A model generated the notes under the pieces. It was not told where the DNA came from, did no database searches, and saw only the letters and a list, made by a program, of their open reading frames with translations. Positions 55,753 to 64,000 of a stretch of 64,000 nt of DNA are shown piece by piece (position 1 is the stretch's first letter; each line of letters starts with the position of its first letter). The DNA is from Chrysogorgia sp. JL179-B06 (taxonomy: Eukaryota; Cnidaria; Anthozoa; Scleralcyonacea; Chrysogorgiidae). The stretch lies in NCBI GenBank assembly GCA_035772405.1, contig JAYKKM010000498.1, positions 1,478,501-1,542,500 on the forward strand, in the 5' to 3' direction. The position numbers and the translations under genes were made by a program.

Positions 55753-56702
55753 ATGGCCGTGCATAGCGGGGGAACTGCCCCCCCCCCCCCCCCACAAACA
55801 AGATATGTTTTTTTATAAGGTTGATTATCAATTTATTATATGTATATGTATTCAGACAATTATTTAATTTGAGTGCTGAAATGCGACATAAACGTAAATA
55901 ATTCGTCTTGAAAATTTCAAATTTAAATGCATATTTTGGTTTCAACTTATGCTTAAAGTGCACCTGACATCAAAACATTTTATTGTCTTATTTGGAAGAA
56001 CTTTTAAAATGATAAAGTAACTTCTTTTGAAGATTTTCGTTTATTCTCTTTCTTTTTGAGATATATCAGTTTGTTTGATATGCAAATGTACGGAATTTAC
56101 GTCATACATGCATAATGAGTTATCAGAGAATGTTATAGATCTTTGCGTTCATCAAATAAAAACACTAAAGTGTGAATAACACGTGTGCGTGTTTCTCCCA
56201 CAACACCAAACTTCTCGATTTTAAAGGATTTCGTTCGAGAATGAAAGAGATACACACATTTCTCCAATAAGTCATTATGCATGTGTGACGTAAATTCCGG
56301 ATATTTGCATATAAAACAAACGAAAATCTTCAAAAGAAGTTACTTTATCATTTTAAAAGTTCTTCCAAATAAGACAATAAATTTTTTTGATGTCAGGTGC
56401 ACTTTAATATGCTGACCATGCAGCCATTTTTATTACGTCAAGAGCGAACCGGCGACCGTGCGGTATAATAGGAGTAGAGAACATACCAGATACATGGCGT
56501 TTATTATAACGATCTATTTCGTTAACAATGGGCTTGCTTATCTTTAAATAAGTCTAAATATTACCAGACCTTACAGATAAATTTTTCAGAATGTTCCTTG
56601 CAAAAATAGCCGGAAATGCTCTTCTGGAGCTTTCAAAATTAAAATTTTTCTGGGGGGGCATCCCACAGACCCCCCTGCCAAAACAATCCTGCGTACGGCT
56701 AT
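55753..56702. mobile_element. Element inserted into the CGTAA array
   Basis: Left edge CATGGCCGTGCATAGCGGGGG and right edge CCCCCCTGCC ... GTACGGCTATG are roughly inverted, and CGTAA-rich sequence lies on both sides. A poly-C run is at 55779-55793. A TTAA-flanked MITE (55957-56403) is nested inside. No coding capacity recognised. Confidence 0.5.
55953..56407. mobile_element. 447-bp MITE flanked by TTAA
   Basis: TTAA at 55953-55956 and 56404-56407. Arms start AGTGCACCTGACATCAAAA and pair over about 200 bp (TTACTTCTTTTGAAGATTTT on the inner side). Same general plan as the MITEs at 21453, 23791 and 32311. Copies related to this one occur at 12680-13060. Confidence 0.85.
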
Positions 56703-56862
56703 GAATAACTCGTTATAATCCGTAATAAACCGTAAATAGCTCATAATATCTCGTAACAACTCCTAAAACGCTCGTACAAGTGGCACAATCGTAACGTTCC
56801 GTGTACTTTTACGAATTTGTGCGATCCGTAAGGACTCGTAAGAAAAATCCGTGTATGTGAAG
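56703..56862. repeat. CGTAA-rich degenerate array, second block
   Basis: Repeats TCGTTATAATCCGTAATAAACC, CTCGTAACAACTCC and ATCCGTAAGGACTCGTAAG-like words. It ends near ATCCGTGTATGTGAAGGGGG. Confidence 0.7.
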
Positions 56863-56902
56863 GGGGCATATGTTATTTTTTTAAATTCCTCATAAAACTC
56901 AC

Positions 56903-57664
56903 CATAAGGATGTGGTACAGCTACTTCTCGTACAACCTCTTGTCCAAGTTTGTATTTAGGATATGAAACATTGTAGTATTTTTCCCCAGCCTTTGTCACT
57001 TGTGTTTCTGTGCCAAGCCAAGAAAAATGCAACATTTTGGGATGCCATTGGTTCAGAGTAGAATTGGCATCAGAGGAGATCATCTTCATGTCATTGAGAA
57101 GGTATTATTCATAATTCCATGGAGTTTCTCATATGCTTTTGTACCTATTTCACAATTTCATCGAATTACTATGAGTGTTTTTAGACTAAATACCCAGAAC
57201 CACCACCCACCCTATCCCCACCCACCTAAAAAGGTTAATGGTTCTTACCTTCTTTAATCCACTCACGTTCATCTATGTCCTTATCATGTTTACATTGTTT
57301 ATAGAGATCATTTGGATGGTTTGTGTGCTCATCTGCCACATGTCTGAAAAATGATGTCCACTTTGCCAGTATCAGTTTTTGAAACCCTGGTTGTGTGCAA
57401 CTCTTGACCACTTGGATATTATTTCGTATTATTTCGCATCCTTTCTCTTTGCTGGCTTTTAACATTTTCTTGATTACTGATTTAACAATATCCCAAATGT
57501 CAAAGAAATGCTTAACATCAGGGTGGGTAGTTCTCATCCACTTAGATATTCCTCTGTGACGATCAGAGATGAACTCTGATATCTTGGTGTGGAGGAAGTA
57601 AGGACGAAAAGCATCTCTTTGCCCCTTCCAGCTCCATTGAATTACTGTTTTCACATTCATTGGC
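56903..57664 (-). pseudogene. Kolobok-like transposase fragment
   Basis: Exon 57664-57249 follows TTTTAG. It encodes VIQWSWKGQRDAF, SDRHRGISKWMRTTHPDV, HFFDIWDIVKSVIKKM and AKWTSFFRHVADEHTNHP, with donor GTAAGA. Exon 57135-56903 encodes AYEKLHGIMNNTFSM. A frame change follows, then LNQWHPKMLHFSWLG, YPKYKLGQEVVREVAVPHPY and donor GTGAGT. These blocks are those I know from THAP-type Kolobok transposases, which duplicate TTAA. The N-terminal THAP and first catalytic part are not visible here. Confidence 0.6.
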
Positions 57665-57700
57665 CTAAAATACATATGGTTATTATTATGGTTATTTAAG

Positions 57701-57830
57701 AAATAGAAAATGGCCGCCCATGTTTATATAGCCTGATGCAAACACGAGAGAGTTTGGGAGAATTTGAAAGTTTATGTGAACCGAGCCACAGGCGAGTGTT
57801 ATATAAACACATGGCGTCCATTTTCTATTT
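57701..57830. repeat. 130-bp hairpin element
   Basis: AAATAGAAAATGGCCGCCCA at the left is mirrored by TGGCGTCCATTTTCTATTT at the right, with TTTATATA / TATATAAA inside. A related sequence (GCATAGCCTGATATAAACAC) follows at 57889. Non-coding MITE-like unit. Confidence 0.75.
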
Positions 57831-58267
57831 GTTTTATAAAATAAGACTGTGAAATATGCTGTGACGTCACAACCATGTTTGCATAGCCTGATATAAACAC
57901 CGTAACTGACCAATCACAACGTGTGTAAGACGCAATTTATTTTATAAACCAAGATATACAGCAGGAAAAATATCAAGTTCAGACAGATCATGGAATATAA
58001 TTTATTTTACCTGTAACAACTGAAAGTGCACAATTTTACCAATTGAAGCGCAGTACATAGTATAGGCACCACAACCTCGTTCCCAGGGCCTTATCTCAGC
58101 TCCACGCCCACCTCCCCCCCCCCCCCACCCACTGCGAAAAGACCCTGGCACAGACTGGTCACGTGTCACCAACTTTTTAGGTGATAACAAAAATTTATTT
58201 TGAGGGAGGTAGTTAGGAATGGTTTGGTATCGTACTGATGAACCAGTGGTAATGGTGAACCAATAAA

Positions 58268-58540
58268 ATGATAAAAGGTGTGATTGCTCAAAGCGCGTTT
58301 AAAGGCAAAACCGAAATCGATAAAACAAGTGAAAATATGGCTACTCCGAAAAAGTTATATCCTGTTGAAGGTGGAATCAATCTTTCTTCTTGTCGACTTT
58401 GTGGGTCTATAAGGGATTCAAGATATTGGAAAAACTTGTTCAGAGAAGCCAATCGTGATATTTTGGATTTTGTGCAACAAGTTCATGGAGATGTTCTTCC
58501 GCGAGATAAAACACTCCCTCAACTGCAGGGGCGGATCTAG
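58268..58540 (+). CDS. ZAD-like zinc-finger first exon (truncated)
   Basis: Starts MIKGVIAQSAFKG or more likely at MATPKKLYPVEGG (58336). Then SSCRLCGSIRDSRYWKNLF and LPRDKTLPQLQ follow. C-x2-C near the start with an LF block resembles ZAD-type or transposon-associated zinc fingers. The second cysteine pair expected after LP is replaced by the repeat beginning CAGGGGCGGATC at 58526. Likely a gene or transposon exon interrupted by that repeat. Confidence 0.4.
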   Translation: MIKGVIAQSAFKGKTEIDKTSENMATPKKLYPVEGGINLSSCRLCGSIRDSRYWKNLFREANRDILDFVQQVHGDVLPRDKTLPQLQGRI

Positions 58541-58640
58541 GAATTATATCAGGGTACACTTATCTAAGGGGGTCCGGGGCATGCCCCCCGGAATATTTTT
58601 GAATTTGGGTCTCTGAAATGGCATTTCCCGCCATCTGCGA
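58526..58640. repeat. CAGGGGCGGATC-type dispersed repeat
   Basis: CAGGGGCGGATCTAGGA then GGGGTCCGGGGCATGCCCCC, a sequence style I recognise as a very common invertebrate interspersed repeat. CAGGGGCGG starts also occur near 16188 and a similar CAGGGGCAG near 12013, consistent with hAT-type ends. Confidence 0.5.
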
Positions 58641-58889
58641 GCACTTTTGAGTATTTCTTTTAATGTTTTCAAACAAGTTTTTATGAAACATTTTATTATT
58701 TTTCGGAATTTTTTTTGTCCAATTCGAACTTTGATAATGTAGTCACATAAAACAGTTGGCTGTTTCGCTCTATGTCAGAGCTCATCAGCATGCCTAGGAA
58801 ACACCTCAAACACAGTAACACTGTTGGAGTCAGTGAATCCGACATGGACAGCTGGACCAACACACAAGTGAAGGTCCAAGGGTTTGAAA

Positions 58890-59991
58890 TCAGAGTTTTC
58901 CTTCTCCTATTCGAGCTACAGCCTTGCTAACGAAAGGCCTAAATGCACCTGGAAACTTTCGCGAATGATTCAGCTCCCCAACAATCGACCCGTTAATCTT
59001 CTGTACAAGAACGTCATTCTCGTAGTCGGTATAGGGGCGACCTTTCAAATTCATCCCAGCTTTCTCGTTCTTCTTTTCGAAAAAACTTCTTTCTGCTTTT
59101 CTTTCTTCTTCTGCATTCACATTTTTATGATGAGTGATAGAATCGGTGAGATGGCATTTGATGCTTTTCTTTAAATTGGTAAATTCTTTAGGAAGAAATT
59201 CTCGATCTTGGAAATTGTTCTCCAGATCATTAGGATATGAAAATACCTTGATCTTTTGTTAGTGCACTACCTGTGTTTGCTTTCTTGGGATCATGACATG
59301 CAACACACTTTAGCTCTGAAGAATTATTTTCATACGTAAAACCAAGGTCTTCGAGTTCTTTAAGGGACCTAATTGCACCTAGACTTCCAACATCTTTAGT
59401 ATTCTCTGTATAGTCCGTAGCAGTGTGTGATTGTTTACCTGCATCTCCCACTTTCTTCTCATTTTGAATGCTTCTTAGTTCAGTTAGTTGATTCTGGATT
59501 TCCTCTAGTTTACCAAGTACAATATGATTGTTTGAGTTATGGATATGCGATAGCTTTTCTAGGATTATATCTAGTTTGCTTTTCTCATTCTCGATCTGCT
59601 CAGCATTTTCATCATCTTGCAGTTCTATGGATGAATAAGGAGTTTCAATTACTTTATTTTCTAGAATTGTATGCGATTGCGGGTATTCGCATTCTTCATC
59701 TTCGTCAGCATGTATTCTCTGTGTCTTTGGTGGAACTTCTGCCCATTCTTGTGACTCTGAGGACTCTTTATCAATAATAATAATGCTGCTACAACTACTC
59801 CTTTTCTTTGCAGTGATGTTGAAATAAGAATTGCTAAGTCTTGTCTGCCCAAAGGGAGTCGTGTCTGTATGATCGTTCTCTGGGTGCTTGGCTTTGAGAT
59901 GATCTTTGTAATATTTTTGTAGTAACGTTTTACAACAAACACGACACTTTACCTCTGCACTTTCACTTCTGAAAAACGTTTTTGACATCGT
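58890..59991 (-). pseudogene. C2H2 zinc-finger/coiled-coil N-terminus of a hAT-like gene
   Basis: Likely start MSKTFFRSESAEVKC at 59988. CRVCCKTLLQKYYKDHLKAKH is a C2H2 finger. An acidic region, a helical coiled coil (LDIILEKLSHIHNSNNH, LEEIQNQLTELRSIQ) and CVACHDPKKAN follow. A one-base shift near 59225 leads into SYPNDLENNFQDREF, then GRPYTDYENDVLVQKINGS and GELNHSRKFP. The latter block precedes the catalytic region of a hAT-like family common in marine invertebrates. Sequence stops matching near 58890; catalytic part absent. Confidence 0.6.
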
Positions 59992-60059
59992 GCCAAATCG
60001 TAAAATCAAAGAAACTAAACACTTGTCTGAGACTCTGACCACCAGATGAGCACTCTGAA

Positions 60060-61659
60060 GATCCAGTCATCCAGAGATGGAAGCTATAATTATTTTGCAA
60101 TGCAGTAGGAGTCAGCGGTCATTGGCAAGGTTGGTACTTCATGTTAGAGCCACATAGCACACAACAAGTGATTACATGTGTATGTATGTATTATATTATA
60201 CCTGGTATACCATATTACATAATTATGGTGATTCATAGTTCAGATGGTTGGTTATGTGCCTTGTGGGTCTATTGATCATTGTTAACCTAACCCAAACCAT
60301 TATGTGGGTGTAACATGAAGTAGCATTATAGTGTCAAGTGTGTATATAAGTTTTAAAATGGTGGTCTTCGATTTCTCCCTGGATTTAACTTCACTAAACA
60401 TTCAAAGGCAAATACTAAATACACTGCCAGCCCAAAGCGTATGGAAGATCTGTATGTGTTAAATTTTTAATTCGCAATGGCTCTCGTCCTCGAGATTGTG
60501 AGAAGAAGGCAGAATGCTGTTGGCCCATTAACACTGTTTAGTGTTTAATTTAATTCAGGAAAGAGGTCAGGTTAGTATCATAGTATGAGTGTAATAGATT
60601 TCACCCTGTAAGACTCTATTCTTTGTCAATTTGTCAATACAAAATTGCACCTCCATACTTCAAGGCTTGCTGCCTTATTGCTGACAAGTAACCATGGTTG
60701 TTGCTTGGTCAGTTACATTAATACTTAATGTGGAATGGGTTTTTTATTTGGGAATTAGCCATTTTTAGTTTTTAAGCTTTGTGCATTAATTTATATTTTC
60801 ATAGCCCTATGCCCTAAGGTCAGATGAATTTGATTTTTGGTGGTCTAATATTAGGGTCTTTTATGTACTATATATAGTGTAGGTACTGTAGTATGGCCAT
60901 TGACCGGCCTAGGTATGAATTTGTATGATATTCAATAAATGAAATAATGAATCAAAATGATTTTATAAAATATTTACATAGGAACAAGAAGTGTGGCTAC
61001 AACACCATATGGCATACTGATACACCAATTACTGCACCTGTGGGCCCACTAAATTATGTTGCTCAAATACTCAACAGCTCAAGTAGTGGCAATGTGGCAT
61101 ATCAAGAAAAAACACTTAAGAACTGACAGAAATCAAACATTTTCAGAGGAATGTTATACTTATCACTTTGCTTTCACGATAATAATTTTGAAAATAACTC
61201 AATGAGATTGATTTATCATAAAATAATTAATTACTGATTTATCAAATTATTGGATTGTTGCCATATGTCGGTATACAGTGGTATTTAATTATAATTGTAT
61301 AATTTATACACTTACAAACTTTAGACTTCTAGAGCAACAGAGACTACATAGTTCTGCAAAATATTTTGCAGTTAACTATCAAACCTCAAAAATTAACTGT
61401 GAAATATTCTGCGAAAATTTCTACCCAAAAAAATTTCTGGCAACTAGGCTCCCAGGATCTGATACTTTTTCCACCTCTGCCAAAAGGTAACAATGATCTA
61501 CTGGTTCAAATTATATAAGTTCCTATGTGGCAGTTACTATATATATATATATCAGTAATGTTTGGATGTGTTAACTGTTGTAGTAAATGTGACCCGCATA
61601 GGACATATATAAATAGAATCAGTATATACATCATGGTAACCTTCACTCTCCATCTGAGT
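60060..61659. other. No gene recognised
   Basis: AT-rich intergenic sequence; only short ORFs. No element ends found. Confidence 0.4.
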
Positions 61660-61733
61660 GTCGGTAACTCAATATGATTAGAGCATCTCACCAGCAATCT
61701 GAAAGTTATACAGGTTAGATTCCTGTCCACGAC
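61660..61733 (+). repeat. tRNA-derived sequence
   Basis: 74 bp. GTCG at the start pairs with CGAC at the end, CTC/GAG form a D stem, and ACAGG-TTAGATT-CCTGT is a perfect T arm with 7-base loop. The anticodon stem is poor, so a SINE head or tRNA pseudogene is likelier than a working tRNA gene. Confidence 0.5.
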
Positions 61734-62540
61734 TCAATAATTTTATTGAGGATGAGATTGACAATCATACATGTATTGTCTGTCTATTCTGAGCTCTCCC
61801 TTACTCACTACAGCAGCGCACATATCAATACTGACCAGTATACAGTAATGCTTGTTTATACCACGAAAGTGTAGTCCAGGCCCAGGTCGTAAACAGCTAT
61901 AGTCTGCTTGTTTTTGCACCCTAAACTACCAGCACTGTACAGTATATAGGCTAGTAAAGGGACTCGAATATAATTGGCTAATGAGAGCATTTTTCCAAAA
62001 TTCAGGGGAAAATTACTTGTACCTGATTGGTTGATACACCAGCAGGAAACACTTAATTGATTGTTGTTTTAGTATTACTTGTAAATCCAAGCTACCCTGT
62101 TCTCTTAGTCGATGTTTAACTCAACAAAGTAAATTGGTTGTAATGTATTGTTTTTCACGCTTAGTTTTGACATTTAGCTGGCTTTCTTGTGTTGACGTCT
62201 GTAGCTAACTTATTTATGAATAAATGTTGTCCTCTATATGATTAACAGGTAATCACATGGTTCCTCATGAAATTAAACCTTAATATTTTCCTCAGCCCCA
62301 TGCTCATATACTAATTATCAAGCATAGTATTTATAATTTTAATTAAAATAATAAACATACTGTACATGCAATCTCAAAATTTGTACTAACACTTATCAGT
62401 ATTATAAAGCACAAATGGTATATATATATTTTTGGAACTGCAAGGATTTAATTCCAACATCATCAAATGATATCTTTTGAAAATTCTAAACATTCAAAAA
62501 TATATTACACACTTTCAAATTTTTTCTACTTCATATTTAC
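61734..62540. other. No gene recognised
   Basis: AT-rich sequence without recognisable exons. Confidence 0.4.
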
Positions 62541-62715
62541 ACCACAATTGTGGTTGTTCAAGGGCTTTCCAATACTGAAGTATTTCAAAATATGTCTTAA
62601 TCAAAATTAGATTTATGAGCAATTTATATATTCAAATATTTAAATTGTTCCATGATAGCTACAAACTTCAAACATGCACCACAATTGTGATCTGTCAATG
62701 GATTTCTAATGGTAT
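62541..62715 (+). repeat. Diverged tandem duplication, ~140-bp period
   Basis: CACCACAATTGTGGTTGTTC with CTTTCCAAT recurs as CACCACAATTGTGATCTGTC with TTTCTAAT; adjoining TTCAAA words also repeat. Confidence 0.45.
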
Positions 62716-62814
62716 ATAGCATAAATCTCTCAGAGCAATATATAGTCATGTTAGCATGGTGCACTGCCGAAATAGTGTGTAACGGGTCTATTCAACGCTC
62801 ACATTTTTGTTTTT

Positions 62815-63051
62815 CTCCATACAAAATAAAAATGTTCCGACCACAATATCTTTTCACTTGAAAAGAAACTAACTCTAAGAACTCATTCTACATATCTAAT
62901 GAAAGCTTGATTAACAGCCTCTGACATATCTACAAAAATATATTGGGACTGATTGCTATAAATAGCTTTAAAAAGCGAAAACAACGCTCGGATTCACAAA
63001 CTCTGATAAATATATTAGATATTCCGACGACGATATCTTTTGAAATACTAA
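62815..63051. repeat. Dispersed repeat interrupted by Harbinger
   Basis: Inverted relative of 38690-38935, alignable up to GATATCTTTTGAA-TACTAA at 63051. The next base starts the Harbinger end, so this is the left half of an occupied site. Confidence 0.7.
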
Positions 63052-64000
63052 GGCCCGTTTCAGACGGCGTATTTTTCATGAGCCGTATCTAATACTAATT
63101 GGTTCGACAAAAGTGCGACGGTTGATTCAGACGCCGTATTTATTACAGTCGAATCTATTAAAATTCGTAATTTCGTGTTCATGTACTAAAGGTCAGCGGA
63201 CTGTATAAAAACAAATATGGCGAACCAGCGAGATCGCTCAAATGCTGCAAACAGTGCAAAGATGTTTATGATTGCAAAGTTGATAAAAAACAACCGAAAA
63301 CGAAGGATGATGATGCACACAGCACTAAACTATGCTTTACAGAGAAGGAGAATGTTACTGAAAATGTCCTGTGTTGTCTTGTTATTAAGTCTATCAGATA
63401 AAAGAAATGTTCCTTATCGCTCTTGTCGACGATTTCCACGAAATGCAGGTTGGTGGGATCTTGTGTGGAACACATATTCTGAAGCACGATTCAAGAAAAC
63501 TTTTAGAATTTCAAGATCAACCTTCGCATATATTTTGAATAAAATCAGACATGAGTTAGACCGTGATACAATTAACGAGCAACCAATCTCGGCCGAATGT
63601 AGACTCGCCATGTGTCTATATCGCCTTGGAGGTGGGGATTATTATTACACCATTTCTGAGATGAGTGGACTAGGGGTATCTACAATTTGTCTCACATGAT
63701 GCGATAATATTTCAGTCAACCAATATGTATCAAAACATACAAGAAAATAATTGTATCCATCAAATAGGAAAAAATATCTGTGGCATCACTGTTCCACCAC
63801 TCCTAATTTTAGATTCAGCTTTTCCATTTCATAGTTGGTTAATGAAGCCCTATACAAACGCTGTACTAACTTCAAAACAAAGACATTTTAATTATCGTCT
63901 GAGCCGTGCCAGGATCGTCACAGAGTGAGCTTATGGGCAGCTAAAGGGAAGATGGAGAGTCTTACTTCGTAAGTGCGAAAGTAGTGCTGAAGAAGTTAAA
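63052..64000. mobile_element. PIF/Harbinger element, left end, runs off window
   Basis: Starts GGCCCGTTTCAGACGGCGTA after TAA (63049-63051), the preferred 3-bp target of this superfamily. Contains a plus-strand transposase remnant. The right end lies outside the window. Confidence 0.7.
63217..64000 (+). pseudogene. PIF/Harbinger transposase, internally deleted
   Basis: 63217-63699 encodes MANQRDRSNAANSAKMF, a basic region, then RFPRNAGWWDLVWNTYSE, RISRSTFAYILNKIRHEL and LAMCLYRLGGGDYYYTISEM. GLGVSTIC is followed by a stop. After about 70 bp, 63790-64000 resumes with LDSAFPFHSWLMKPYTN, RHFNYRLSRARIVTE, a TGA at 63926 and AYGQLKGRWRVLLRKC. These are the N-terminal and C-terminal catalytic blocks of HARBI1-like transposases. 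The segment between them, with the first catalytic Asp, is missing. Gene continues past the edge. Confidence 0.82.

Overview
This window looks like non-coding, transposon-dense nuclear DNA from an early-branching or marine invertebrate animal. A cnidarian is my best guess and a sponge is possible; this rests only on repeat style. The evidence is about 64% AT, spliced genes with GT-AG introns, and many DNA-transposon superfamilies. There is also a CR1-type LINE with a PHD finger and a Penelope-like tail with a hammerhead-ribozyme-like motif. I see no bacterial operons, rRNA genes or CRISPR. No ordinary host gene is securely recognised; a lone SET-domain exon (54239-54452, minus) is the most host-like piece.

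Layout. 1-4260: end of one transposon copy, microsatellites, a 147-bp MITE and two head-on LINE RT fragments around a 59-bp inverted repeat. 4262-10170: a decayed CR1-like LINE (PHD finger, endonuclease, RT) split at RT by a ~2.76-kb insertion (6111-8867). The insertion carries the first three in-phase exons of a gene related to the HECT gene further right. 10240-13060: LINE linker fragment (minus), a broken BEN-like gene and an old MITE. 13169-20002: an Academ-like transposon with ~250-bp inverted ends and a frameshifted transposase.

20440-32115: an 11.7-kb EnSpm/CACTA-like element with CCAATTGG-rich subterminal arrays, an intact six-exon transposase gene (877 codons, plus) and a divergent seven-exon BEN-domain gene (minus) sharing a 355-bp intergenic region. 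32311-44800: a 784-bp TTAA MITE, a decayed hAT transposase, two more EnSpm-type remnants, a Penelope-like fragment and an inverted-repeat element.

45558-53489: a 7.93-kb element bounded by long inverted repeats made largely of an 18-bp satellite, with a near-perfect 6-bp target duplication. It carries two convergent genes: a UBZ-CUE-HECT ubiquitin-ligase-like gene (plus, broken) and an IS3-like DDE transposase (minus, intact over three exons, 499 aa). This is the most striking system in the window. 54239-64000: SET exon, PIF/Harbinger fragment, CGTAA-rich arrays, Kolobok-like transposase fragment with TTAA MITEs nearby, zinc-finger/hAT-like gene fragment, tRNA-derived sequences, and a second PIF/Harbinger copy that runs off the right edge.

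Together the window is a stack of nested mobile elements. Two elements (EnSpm-BEN and IS3-like-HECT) pair an intact transposase with an accessory gene; most others are relics. All family names come from reading motifs, not from searches.
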